Positions 46,654 through 55,097 of a stretch of 64,000 nucleotides of DNA are shown here, piece by piece (positions within the stretch are counted from its first letter, which is position 1; every line of letters starts with the position of its first letter). Under the pieces are notes generated by a model. The model worked only from the letters and a program-made list of their open reading frames with translations, did not search any database and was not told the origin of the DNA. Both the position numbers and the translations under genes were made by a program. The DNA comes from Siculibacillus lacustris (lineage in GTDB: Bacteria; Pseudomonadota; Alphaproteobacteria; Rhizobiales; Ancalomicrobiaceae). The DNA lies in assembly GCF_004328075.1 (NCBI RefSeq), contig NZ_SJFN01000022.1:24192-88191 (forward strand), in the 5' to 3' direction.

Positions 46654-48582
46654 TCAACCGGTCGGGCGGTCCTTGGCGAACACCCGCCGATAGAGCGTCG
46701 AGCGGTGGATCCCGAGCCTCCGGGCGGCCCGCGAGACGTTGCCGCCTTCGGCCTCCAGCGCCGCGTGCATCGCCGCGAGCGTGATCGTGTCGAGGCCGAT
46801 CTCGACGTCGAGACCGACCGTCGCTTCCGCCGCGGCCACCGCCGCCGGCTCGCCGGCGACGCGGATCTCCGCCGGCAGGGCGTCGCGGCCGAGGCTCTCG
46901 CCGGCCTCGGCGAGCACCACCAGGGCCCGCAGCGTCGCCAGGAGCTGGCGCTGATTGCCGGGCCAGTCGTAGGCGGCGAGGGCCGCCGCGGTCTCCGCCT
47001 CGAGACGGCTGCGCAGCGCCGGCGGGGCGATCCGCGCCCACAGCGCATCGATCAGGCCGCGCCGGTCGGGATGGTGGCGGAGCGGCTCGAGATCGACCGT
47101 GTAGGCCCCGATCCGCAACAAGAGATCCTGGCGGAAGGCGCCGCGCGCCACCCGCTCGGCGAGCCCGGTGTGGGTCGTCGCGACCAGGGCGAAATCGACG
47201 GCGATCCGCGGCTCGCCGCCGCTCACCCCGGCGCGCGCCGCGAGCCAACCGGCCAGCCGCGCCTGGGTGGCGAGCGGCAGGGCCTCGATCGCCTCGAGCA
47301 ACAGCACGCCGCCGGCCGCCCGGCGGATCGCCGCCGCCTCGTCGGCGTCGGTGCCGCCGAACAGCAGTGCCTCGATCGCCGCCGGATCGACCGCCGAACA
47401 GTCGATGGTCACGAACGGCCCTTCGCGCCGCCGCCCGGCGGCATGCAGGCGTCGGGCGAAGATCTCCTTGCCGGAGCCGATCTCGCCCTGGATCAGGATC
47501 GCCACGTCGCTGTCGGCCAGCCGCACCGCCCGCTCCAGCGACTTGGTCACCCGCGCGTCGAAGATCGGCACCGGGTCGATCGGCACCGCTTCCGGCCGGC
47601 GATCGGCACTCGGGGCGACCATCGACCGCCGCGGCGGCTGCAGCCGCGCGAACATCGTCGAGCCGCGCAGCGTCCGCACCCGGTTCTCCTCCGGCGGCCG
47701 ATCGCCGATCAGCGTGCTGCGTTCGGCGTCGAAGATCTCGCGGAACGACAAGAGCCCCAGCGCCGACCAGTCGAGCCCGAGCAGGTCGAGCCCATAGCGG
47801 TTGGCGCCGACCAGCCGCTCCGCTTCGAAGGCCAGCAGCCCCTCGTGCGGCCCGTCGACCAGACTCGGATCGGCGTGGAAATGCATCTGCTCGTGGCCGC
47901 CGAAGCGGCTCTCGAACAGGCGGCGTTCGATCTCCTGGACCGCCCGCTTGACCAGCGCCAGGGTGTGGGTCTGGGCCAGTCGGGAATCGTTGGTGAAGTC
48001 GAGGACGCCGATCACCGCCCCGCCGGGATCGAGGATCGGCACCGCCGAGCAACTGAGGATGTGGTGGGCGTCGAAGAAGTGCTCGGCGCCGCGCACCGAC
48101 ACGTGGTGGCGTTCGGCGATCGCCGTGCCGATGGCATTGGTGCCGATCGTCGCCTCACCCCAATCGACGCCGGGGCGCAGCGACACCCGCGACGCCCGTT
48201 CGGCGAAGTCCATGTTGCCGACCGTCGCCAGCACCACGCCGCCGGGATCGGTCAGGATGACGATGCCACCGGTGACCCGGGCATCCTCGTGCAGGGCTTC
48301 GATCTCGCCGCGCGCCGCCCGCAGAAGCGCCTCGTTGCGCTCGCGCACGTCGCGCAGCTGCGCCTGCGACAGCGCCTCGACCGACGGCTGCCGCTCCATG
48401 TCGAGCCCGTGGGCGGCGCTGCGCTGCCACGACCGGACGATCGACGCCGGCACCTCGTCGCCGGGCCGCACGCCTTCCTGAAGGAATCGACGGCGGACGG
48501 CGATCAGCGGCGGCGGTTCGCGATGTGCGCCCCGGCCTCCGCCCGCCCCACCCGGCCGCCGCGGCGGCGGTCGCGCGACCAT
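46654..48582 (-). CDS. AcoR-like transcriptional regulator with degenerate AAA+ domain
   Basis: 642 aa. N-terminal GAF region with AcoR-type signatures (SWQRSAAHGLD, TIGTNAIGTAIAE, GAEHFFDAHHILSCSAVPI, GVLDFTND), AAA+ domain and C-terminal Fis-type helix-turn-helix (GNVSRAARRLGIHRSTLYRRV). Walker A GEIGSGKEIFARRL is intact, but the sigma-54 contact loop GAFTGA is missing (LLFGG runs straight to RRAAGG) and Walker B reads LLLEAIEAL in place of LFLDEI. It probably no longer drives sigma-54 open-complex formation and may act at a sigma-70 promoter. It sits upstream of the Mop operon. Confidence 0.85.
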   Translation of the reverse strand: MVARPPPRRPGGAGGGRGAHREPPPLIAVRRRFLQEGVRPGDEVPASIVRSWQRSAAHGLDMERQPSVEALSQAQLRDVRERNEALLRAARGEIEALHEDARVTGGIVILTDPGGVVLATVGNMDFAERASRVSLRPGVDWGEATIGTNAIGTAIAERHHVSVRGAEHFFDAHHILSCSAVPILDPGGAVIGVLDFTNDSRLAQTHTLALVKRAVQEIERRLFESRFGGHEQMHFHADPSLVDGPHEGLLAFEAERLVGANRYGLDLLGLDWSALGLLSFREIFDAERSTLIGDRPPEENRVRTLRGSTMFARLQPPRRSMVAPSADRRPEAVPIDPVPIFDARVTKSLERAVRLADSDVAILIQGEIGSGKEIFARRLHAAGRRREGPFVTIDCSAVDPAAIEALLFGGTDADEAAAIRRAAGGVLLLEAIEALPLATQARLAGWLAARAGVSGGEPRIAVDFALVATTHTGLAERVARGAFRQDLLLRIGAYTVDLEPLRHHPDRRGLIDALWARIAPPALRSRLEAETAAALAAYDWPGNQRQLLATLRALVVLAEAGESLGRDALPAEIRVAGEPAAVAAAEATVGLDVEIGLDTITLAAMHAALEAEGGNVSRAARRLGIHRSTLYRRVFAKDRPTG

Positions 48583-48746
48583 ACTGCTCGTCTCCCCGGC
48601 TCGGCGGCCTTCGGCCGTCCGCGGACCCTCGCCGCAGACGCGACGGCCCTGTTTCCGGTTCATCATGCACCCGATCGGCGATCGCGAACAGTCGACCGAT
48701 CGTCGCCCGCCCCTCGTCTTTGGCAGGGAGGGCGGCAGCCGCGGGC

Positions 48747-49685
48747 TCACACCACCGCAGCGGGCAGATCTTCGCCGGCGTAGAAGGCGGCGAGGCTGCG
48801 CACCACCACCGACCCCATCTCCAGGCGGGTCTCGCGGGTGGCGCTCGCCTGATGCGGCTCCAGCACCACGCCCGGCAGATCGAGGAGCGCCGCCGGCACC
48901 CGCGGCTCGTCGGCGAAGACGTCGAGCCCGGCGCCGCCGAGCCGCCCCTCGACCAGCGCCGCCACCAGTTCCGGCTCGTCGACGACGCTGCCGCGCGCCA
49001 CGTTGATCAGCACCCCCTCCGGACCCAGCGCGTCGATCACCGCCCGGCCGATCAGGCCGCGGGTCCCCGGCCCGCCGGTCGAACAGACCACCAGCACCTC
49101 GCTCCAGCGGGCGAGCTCGACCAGATCGCCGACGAAACGCCCCGGCGCCTCGGCGACCGGCGCCAGATCGGTATAGGCGATGTCCATCCGGAAGCCGCGC
49201 GCCCGCTCGGCCACCGCCCGGCCGATCCGCCCGAGCCCGACGATGCCGAGCCGCCGGCCGGTCGCCTTGCGCCCGAGCGGAAAGCCGCTCTGCGGCCAGG
49301 ACCCGGCCCGCACGAAGCGGTCGCCCTGGGCGAGGCGGCGCAACACCGAGAGCGTCAGGCCGAGCGCCATGTCGGCGACGTCGTCGGTCAGCACGCCCGG
49401 CGTGGTGGTCACCCGGATGCCGCGGGCCCGCGCGTCGACCAGATCGACCGCATCGGTGCCGACGCCGTTGATCGCCACGATCCCCAGGCGCGGCAGCGCC
49501 GCCACCAGATCGGCCGGCGCCCCGGTCGCTCCGCCGGTGACGATCGCCGTGACCGTCGGGGCGACGGCGGCGATCATCGCGGCGCGATCGGGCGCGCGGT
49601 GCAGGCGATGGACCACATAGGCGGCGTCGAGCGCCGCCTCGATCTCGGCCATCATCGGCTCGAGCATCAGGATTTCGGGCTTCAT
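48747..49685 (-). CDS. D-2-hydroxyacid dehydrogenase
   Basis: 312 aa, D-isomer 2-hydroxyacid dehydrogenase family (glyoxylate/hydroxypyruvate reductase-like). NAD(P) motif GIVGLGRIGRAVAERA near residue 147, catalytic Arg in INVARGSVVDEP, Glu in DVFADEPRVP and His in LEPHQASAT. Reduces a 2-oxo acid or oxidises a 2-hydroxy acid. A hydratase gene is 40 bp upstream on the same strand, so the two may form an operon. Substrate unknown. Confidence 0.88.
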   Translation of the reverse strand: MKPEILMLEPMMAEIEAALDAAYVVHRLHRAPDRAAMIAAVAPTVTAIVTGGATGAPADLVAALPRLGIVAINGVGTDAVDLVDARARGIRVTTTPGVLTDDVADMALGLTLSVLRRLAQGDRFVRAGSWPQSGFPLGRKATGRRLGIVGLGRIGRAVAERARGFRMDIAYTDLAPVAEAPGRFVGDLVELARWSEVLVVCSTGGPGTRGLIGRAVIDALGPEGVLINVARGSVVDEPELVAALVEGRLGGAGLDVFADEPRVPAALLDLPGVVLEPHQASATRETRLEMGSVVVRSLAAFYAGEDLPAAVV

Positions 49686-49725
49686 GGGCGGGGTCCCAGG
49701 GGTGGAGAGACGGAGCGGGCGGCGG

Positions 49726-50508
49726 TCACACCAGCCGCAGGGTGATCGTCCCGAGGCCGGGATAGGTGGCGATCGCCACCGCGCCGGCCTCGATGAACAG
49801 GGTGCCGGTGCACGAGCCGGTGGTCACCGTGTCGCCGGCCTTGAGGCCGCCGAAGCTCCGCGCCCCCTCGTCGGCCATCCACATCAGCAGGCGCAGCGGA
49901 TCGCCGGCCGAATTGCCGCCGACCACGTCGGCGACCCGGCGCCCGTCGATGTCGAGGGTGATCGGCTGATCGGCGAAGCCGCGGGCGATGCGCGCCGCGT
50001 CGACCGGGGCCGCCGCGCCGACGATCAGCGCGCCGTGGCTGCCCTGGTCGGCGAGATGGGACAGCGAATCCTGCGAACCGAAGGCTTCGAAGCGGGTGTC
50101 GCAGATCTCGAAGGCCGGATGCACCGAGCCGATCGCTGCCACCACCTCGTCGCGGGTCCACGGCGCGTCGCGGACCGGCAGATCGCGGGCGAAGCGGAAC
50201 ACGATCTCCGCCTCGATGCCGGCGACGAAGAAGGCGTCGCGCGGCAACTCGTCGACCTCGACGTGGAGCGTCGACGCGAGGATCGGCGAGCGCATCGGCC
50301 GCGCCGTCGGGCTCGGCGCCCCGACCTTCCAGGCCACCACCGGACCGAGCCGGCGCGCCACCTCGTCCTCGATCGCCTCGGCGTCGGCGACGTCGCGCGG
50401 CCGCGCGCCCTCGGGCAACGCGGCGAGGCGCAGGCCGGCGGTGCGGGCTTCGAGGAGGGCGGCGACGGCGGCGGCGCGGTCGCAAGAAACGGACGGCGAA
50501 TCGGTCAT
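49726..50508 (-). CDS. 2-keto-4-pentenoate hydratase-family protein
   Basis: 260 aa of the MhpD/FAH-like hydratase or decarboxylase family. Metal-binding acidic motif [15 protein letters not shown] near residue 108, [20 protein letters not shown], and C-terminal [15 protein letters not shown]. Acts on 2-oxo-4-enoates or related oxo acids. It lies with the 2-hydroxyacid dehydrogenase; no other aromatic meta-cleavage genes are present, so the pathway is unclear. Confidence 0.85.
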   Translation of the reverse strand: MTDSPSVSCDRAAAVAALLEARTAGLRLAALPEGARPRDVADAEAIEDEVARRLGPVVAWKVGAPSPTARPMRSPILASTLHVEVDELPRDAFFVAGIEAEIVFRFARDLPVRDAPWTRDEVVAAIGSVHPAFEICDTRFEAFGSQDSLSHLADQGSHGALIVGAAAPVDAARIARGFADQPITLDIDGRRVADVVGGNSAGDPLRLLMWMADEGARSFGGLKAGDTVTTGSCTGTLFIEAGAVAIATYPGLGTITLRLV

Positions 50509-50971
50509 GGTCGGTCTCCGGCGCGACGACCGGTCCCGCGGGACGCCCGCCGTCGTCCGGTCCGTCGCAGATCTCGAGGGCGCGCGGGCCCCCTCGGGCC
50601 CGACGCGTCGGCGACCTTCCGGCGGAACCGCGCGGACTGCAAGAGGATTTCGCCACTCGGCCGGAACCCGCGCCACGGGGACCCGCCGGCCGAGGCGGCG
50701 AGGCGCGGGCCGGATCCGACCGGCGTCGGCGCCCGTCGAATCGGCGGGTTCAGCTCAAGTCTTCGCCGAGATGTTTATTTTCCGTCAATTCACCGGCGAT
50801 GTTGTAATCGCCTCCCATGCGCCCTATTTCTCAGGAGTCGATAGACGGCCGAAATGCTTTGTATGTGCCCGACCTGGTCGGGTGCTCTCGAAAATTTCTC
50901 CCCTGAAAATGCGATTTCGACAGCCGGCGCGAAAACCGGCGAGCTGCCAAGTGCTTTCGAAAGGAATACCC
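50509..50971 (+). promoter_or_regulatory. Long intergenic region and cold-shock gene leader
   Basis: 463 bp without a gene. The promoter-proximal 3' half is less GC-rich and contains a promoter (TTGTAA at 50802, 17 bp, TATTTC at 50825) and a leader of about 135 nt with a hairpin CCCGAC-CTG-GTCGGG (50868-50882) and a second GCCGG...CCGGC pair near 50933-50951. Long structured leaders are typical of CspA genes and can respond to temperature (established for the family; function here inferred). Confidence 0.5.
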
Positions 50972-51184
50972 ATGCCCACCGGCGTCGTGAAATGGTTCAA
51001 TTCGCAAAAGGGCTTCGGCTTCATTCAGCCCGACGACGGCGGCAAGGACGCCTTCGTGCACATCTCCGCCGTCGAACACAGCGGTGTCGGCGAGCTCTAT
51101 GAAGGCCAGAAGCTGAGCTTCGAACTGGTCACCGACCAGCGCACCGGCAAGACCTCGGCCGATCGGCTCGTCATCCTGCCGTGA
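50972..51184 (+). CDS. CspA-family cold-shock protein
   Basis: 70 aa, one OB-fold cold-shock domain with both RNA-binding motifs, KGFGFIQPD (RNP1) and [10 protein letters not shown] (RNP2). N-terminal GVVKWFNSQ is invariant for the family. AAGGAATAC precedes the ATG. Single-stranded nucleic acid chaperone, cytoplasmic. Confidence 0.95.
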   Translation: MPTGVVKWFNSQKGFGFIQPDDGGKDAFVHISAVEHSGVGELYEGQKLSFELVTDQRTGKTSADRLVILP

Positions 51185-51244
51185 TCGCGACGCCGCCCGC
51201 GTGACACTGCCGCCGCCACGCCGCGGTGCCGATGCAGGGCGACC

Positions 51245-51286
51245 GGCCCGCCTCCCTCCTCCCGAGGGGGCGGGCCCATTTCTTCC
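51245..51286 (+). terminator. Intrinsic terminator after the cold-shock gene
   Basis: GGCCCGCC (51245-51252) pairs with GGCGGGCC (51269-51276) and is followed by a T-rich stretch CATTTCTTCC. Confidence 0.65.
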
Positions 51287-51321
51287 TCGGACGTCGCCGC
51301 CCGGCGGCAAGGAGCCTTCCC

Positions 51322-51462
51322 ATGGCCGATGGACACAGCCGCAAGGGTCGTGAAGACCGCAAGCCCAAGGCCGAAAAGCCCAAGGCGGTTCCGGCCGCCG
51401 CCGCCAACGCCAACCTGGCGATGATCGCGGCGATCAACAACGGCCCCAAGAAGAAGAAGTGA
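51322..51462 (+). CDS. Small Lys/Ala-rich basic protein
   Basis: 46 aa, not recognised. Highly basic at both ends (HSRKGREDRKPKAEKPKA and KKKK) around a short Ala/Asn helix (AAAANANLAMIAAINN). The start is supported by a strong AAGGAG 8 nt upstream of the ATG. It lacks membrane segments or cysteines. The composition suggests nucleic acid or ribosome binding, but that is only a guess. Confidence 0.6.
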   Translation: MADGHSRKGREDRKPKAEKPKAVPAAAANANLAMIAAINNGPKKKK

Positions 51463-51574
51463 GTCCGCTCCGGCGCGCCGAGGATCTTCGGCGCGGCGGA
51501 CCCGATCGCCGACCGAGCGGCCCTTTCCGCTCGTGACCGCCCCGCCCGATCGCGCCGGGCGAGGAGACGTTCCC

Positions 51575-51883
51575 ATGCGTTGGCTCGGTAAACTCACCGG
51601 CAACGGCGAACTCAGCTGCGACGGCACCCCCGTCGGACGCGTCGCCTACGAATTCGACGGCTACGCCCAGGGCGGCCGCGAGATTTCCAGCAGCGGCGAG
51701 ATCCGCTTGGCCTCGCTCGAACTGCGTCAGGTGTTCGGACGACGCGGCGTGCAGCTGCGCACCGACGACGGCCGCCTGCTCGGCCTGCGCTTCTCCGACA
51801 AGGGCCTGCGCGGCGACCTCGACGTCGCCCATGTCGACGTCACCGGCGATCTGCCGGCCACCGAGAAACAGTGGCGCCACTGA
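51575..51883 (+). CDS. Hypothetical protein
   Basis: 102 aa, not recognised. Glycine- and charge-rich with a regular beta-strand pattern (GELSCDGTPVGRVAYEFDGYA, GRRGVQLRTDDGRLLGLRFS), no TM segment or signal peptide. GAGGAGAC precedes the ATG, 7-8 nt upstream, and codon bias matches genuine genes nearby. Follows the small basic protein by 112 bp. Confidence 0.6.
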   Translation: MRWLGKLTGNGELSCDGTPVGRVAYEFDGYAQGGREISSSGEIRLASLELRQVFGRRGVQLRTDDGRLLGLRFSDKGLRGDLDVAHVDVTGDLPATEKQWRH

Positions 51884-51951
51884 TCGGCCCGAGCGGCCGA
51901 CGAGGCGCCCGGCCCGCGGGACACCTCGCCGATCCCCCGTCCGTCCCGGGG

Positions 51952-53070
51952 TCAGCGGGCCGCACTCACCTTGTGCGAGACGCACAACCGGTCGATCTCC
52001 GCCCAGTCGAGATCGACGCCGAGCCCCGGACCCTGCGGCACCACCGCATTGCCCAGCGCATCGATCGGCAACGACCCGAGCATCGGGAACTGGAACGCCG
52101 ATTCCGGCACGAACAGCTCGAAATATTCGCAGTTGCGGATCGCGCAGGAGACGTGGAGATTGGCCACGTCCATCAACCCCATGGTCGTGGTGTGGATCTC
52201 GCAGTTGAGGCCGAAGGCCTCCGCGAGATGGGCGATCTTCATCGTCCCGGTCACTCCGGCCTTCCACGACACGTCGGCGCGCACGATGTCGGCGGCGCGT
52301 TGGGCGATCGCCTGCGCCACCCCCCAAGGACCGCCGCGCGTCGTCTCGGTCGCGGCGACCGGAATGTCCAGCGCCTCGCACAGCGCCTGATACTTGTAGA
52401 GTTCGAAGTCGCGGAACGGCTCCTCGAACCACACGTAGTCGAGCTTCTCCAGATCGCGGCCGACCCGGATCGCCTGATCGAGGGTGTATTCGCCGACCGG
52501 ATCGGAGAACAGCAGATAGTCCGAACCGACCGCCTCGCGCAGCGCCCGATGCACCTCGATGTCGCGCCGCCACGGCCCGGGGCCGTGCACCTTGTAGCCG
52601 GGGATGCCGCGCTTCTGGTAGGCGAGCGCCTCGGTCACGTATTCGTCGGTGGTGTCGTGGAACAGGCCGCTGGCATAGGCCGGCAGCCGGTCCCGATAGG
52701 CCCCGAGATACTTGTAGAGCGGCAGATTGGCGGCCTTGGCGGCGAGATCCCACAGGGCGACGTCGAGCGGTCCCGGCAGATAGACCGGGAAGAACGTCAG
52801 GTGACGATCGAGGGTCCACAGATCGTGCCAGATCTTCTCACGGTCGACCACGTCGCGGCCGAGCACCACCGGGGCGATCGTCTCGTGCAGAAAGGCTTCG
52901 GTGATCCGCCCCGACCGCGCGGCCAATGCCGAGGCATGCCCCGACAGCCCGGTATCGGTGCCGACCCGCAGCACCACCACGTCCCACGGCATGTTGGCGC
53001 CCGCCCGGCTCTCCGGAAACAGCGTCAGGTCGCGCTTGCAGTGCCAGGTTTCGATTTCGGTGATCTTCAT
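51952..53070 (-). CDS. Enolase-superfamily (mandelate racemase/muconate lactonizing) enzyme
   Basis: 372 aa. Capping domain then TIM barrel with general-base motif KVHG (Lys164-x-His, unlike the common KxK) and metal ligands in LLFSDPVGEY, WFEEPFRD and AATETTRGG, plus a later IHTTTMGL. Likely an acid-sugar dehydratase or racemase; the substrate cannot be told from sequence. Transcribed alone with a strong promoter and a GntR/FCD-like operator at the start point. Confidence 0.85.
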   Translation of the reverse strand: MKITEIETWHCKRDLTLFPESRAGANMPWDVVVLRVGTDTGLSGHASALAARSGRITEAFLHETIAPVVLGRDVVDREKIWHDLWTLDRHLTFFPVYLPGPLDVALWDLAAKAANLPLYKYLGAYRDRLPAYASGLFHDTTDEYVTEALAYQKRGIPGYKVHGPGPWRRDIEVHRALREAVGSDYLLFSDPVGEYTLDQAIRVGRDLEKLDYVWFEEPFRDFELYKYQALCEALDIPVAATETTRGGPWGVAQAIAQRAADIVRADVSWKAGVTGTMKIAHLAEAFGLNCEIHTTTMGLMDVANLHVSCAIRNCEYFELFVPESAFQFPMLGSLPIDALGNAVVPQGPGLGVDLDWAEIDRLCVSHKVSAAR

Positions 53071-53102
53071 GCTCGTCGCTCGCTCTCCGGGATCGCGCTC
53101 GT

Positions 53103-53115
53103 CCTGTCAGACAGG
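53103..53115. promoter_or_regulatory. GntR/FCD-type operator
   Basis: CCTGTC-A-GACAGG, a perfect 6-bp dyad. It abuts the -10 of the enolase-superfamily gene and covers its expected start point, a repression position. The TGTC-N-GACA core resembles sites of FCD-subgroup GntR repressors that control acid-sugar genes. No gntR-type gene is present in the window. Confidence 0.55.
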
Positions 53116-53144
53116 TTCTACAGGCGGCGGTGCGACCCTGGCAA
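53115..53144 (-). promoter_or_regulatory. Sigma-70 promoter of the enolase-superfamily gene
   Basis: On the minus strand: TTGCCA (53139-53144), an 18-bp spacer and TAGAAC (53115-53120). It lies about 45 bp before the ATG at 53070. Confidence 0.55.
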
Positions 53145-53326
53145 GAGCGGAGTTTCCCGTCGCTGCAGCCCTTCGCGGCGCGCAGAGCAGCCGGCGCGGC
53201 GGTCGGACACGGCCGCGAAACCGACCGGCATCGACCCTGACCACCCCGGCCTTTACCGAAAGCCAACCTTCCGAGCCTAAGGATCGAGCTCCGACGAACG
53301 TCGTATCATCGCGTCACAGGTGGCCC

Positions 53327-54802
53327 ATGCCGACTCCCCGAGTTGCACTTCCGAAGCCGCCGGCGCGGGCCGGCGACGCCGCGGCGATGTTCGATCTCGC
53401 GCCGGTGTCGCTGTGGGTCGAGGACTACAGCGGCGTCAAGCGCCTGTTCGCCGAATGGCGCGCCGCCGGCGTGACCGACCTCAGGGCCTTTCTCTGCGAA
53501 GATCTCGACCGGATCCGCACCTGCGCCGGCCTGATCCGCATCGTCGAGGTCAACCGCAAGACGCTGTCGCTGTTCGAAGCCGAAGACCAGATCCGCCTCA
53601 TCGCCAATCTCGACGTGGTGTTCCATGACGACATGCTGGTCACCCATCTCGACGAGCTGGTGCAGCTGTGGAACGGGCAGACCGAGTTCTCCGGCCTCAC
53701 CGTCAACTATACCTTGACCGGGCGGCGGCTCGACATCCGCCTGAACGGCGCGATCCTGCCCGGCTACGAAGACGACTGGGCCCGCGTCCTGGTCGCGATC
53801 GAGGACGTCACCGAGCGCGAGGCCGCGCGCCGGGCGCTGGCCGACAGCGAGGCCTATGCCCGCGGCCTCTTCCAGCATTCGCCGGTGTCGCTGTGGGTCG
53901 AGGATTTCTCGGCGGTCAAGCACCTGCTCGACGACGTCCGCGCCTGCGGCATCACCGATCTCCGGACCTTCACCGACGTCCATCCCGAATTCGTCCAGCG
54001 CTGCATGAGCGAGATCCGGGTGATCGACGTCAACGCCTGTACGCTGTCGCTGTTCGGCGCGGCCGATCGGGCCGACCTGCTGCTCCACCAGCACCAGATC
54101 TTCCGCGACGCGATGCAGCGGCCGTTCCGCGAACAGCTGATCGACCTGTGGCACGGCGAGTTGCTGCAGCACCGCGAGGTCGTGAACTATTCGCTGGCCG
54201 GCGACGAACTGCATCTCCTCATGCAGTTCTCGGTGCTGCCCGGCCACGAACGCGACTGGTCGCTGGTCCAGATCGCCCTGACCGACATCACGGCGCGCAA
54301 GAAGGCCGAGGCCTATCTCGAATTCCTCGGCAAGCACGACGTCCTGACCAAGCTCTACAACCGATCGTTCTACGTCGACGAGATCAACCGCCTGGAGCGC
54401 GCCGGCCTGTCGCCGACCACCGTGGTGATCGCCGACCTCAACGGCCTGAAGATCGCCAACGATCGGCTCGGCCATGCGGTGGGCGACCAGCTCCTGCGCC
54501 GCGCCGGCGAGATTCTCAAGGCCGCGGCCCCCGAGCCGGCGCATGCGGCGCGGATCGGCGGCGACGAATTCGCCATTCTGCTGCCGGGCACCGACGAGCG
54601 CGGCGGCCAGGCGACGATCGACGACATCCAGCGACTGGTCGAGGTCAACAACCAGTTCTACGGCGGCGGCACCCTGAGCTTCGCCCTCGGCATGGCCACC
54701 AGCACCCCCGGCGAACGCCTCGAAGAGGTGATCAAACGCGCCGACGCGATGATGTACCGCGCGAAACGGGCGTATTACGCGGGCCGGGGTGGAAGGGAGT
54801 GA
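53327..54802 (+). CDS. Tandem PAS-like sensor GGDEF protein
   Basis: 491 aa. Two copies of one sensory unit, beginning APVSLWVEDYSGVKRLF (about residue 25) and SPVSLWVEDFSAVKHLL (about 185), each with a TLSLF segment and ending in a PAS-type VAIEDVTER or IALTDITARKKAE; then a GGDEF domain ([36 protein letters not shown]). GGDEF residues are intact, so it is probably an active diguanylate cyclase. No TM segments: cytoplasmic. No EAL. AGGTGG precedes the ATG. Confidence 0.88.
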   Translation: MPTPRVALPKPPARAGDAAAMFDLAPVSLWVEDYSGVKRLFAEWRAAGVTDLRAFLCEDLDRIRTCAGLIRIVEVNRKTLSLFEAEDQIRLIANLDVVFHDDMLVTHLDELVQLWNGQTEFSGLTVNYTLTGRRLDIRLNGAILPGYEDDWARVLVAIEDVTEREAARRALADSEAYARGLFQHSPVSLWVEDFSAVKHLLDDVRACGITDLRTFTDVHPEFVQRCMSEIRVIDVNACTLSLFGAADRADLLLHQHQIFRDAMQRPFREQLIDLWHGELLQHREVVNYSLAGDELHLLMQFSVLPGHERDWSLVQIALTDITARKKAEAYLEFLGKHDVLTKLYNRSFYVDEINRLERAGLSPTTVVIADLNGLKIANDRLGHAVGDQLLRRAGEILKAAAPEPAHAARIGGDEFAILLPGTDERGGQATIDDIQRLVEVNNQFYGGGTLSFALGMATSTPGERLEEVIKRADAMMYRAKRAYYAGRGGRE

Positions 54803-55097
54803 GGGGCGAGGGGGGGGGGAAGCGCACATAGGTCCGTGGTGGAGAAGCGTCTCAAGGGCGGCGGCACGTGAGCGGTAGGCGGGAATAGCCGAGATCGTCG
54901 GCGAGAACCAGGTGATCGGATTGGAGCCGTATCCGGTGATGCGGGCGGCGGAAGGGCGGGGCGTGAATGCGTTGGGATCCGCTAAGCGCCGACAGCGGTC
55001 ATTGCACGCAGCAGACGAAGCAGCTAGCATGATGTCAAGATGGTAGCAACACTTGCAATAACAACGGCATATTCGATTATCAATATTGAGAGGCAGC
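54803..55097 (+). other. Intergenic stretch with a G10 tract at the edge of an AT-rich segment
   Basis: 295 bp without a gene. Includes a run of ten G (54810-54819) a few bases past the GGDEF gene stop. From about 55020 base composition turns AT-rich (AACAACGGCATATTCGATTA, ATATTGAGAGG), marking the start of the foreign-looking gene and probably its promoter. No tRNA-derived direct repeat was seen. Confidence 0.5.
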
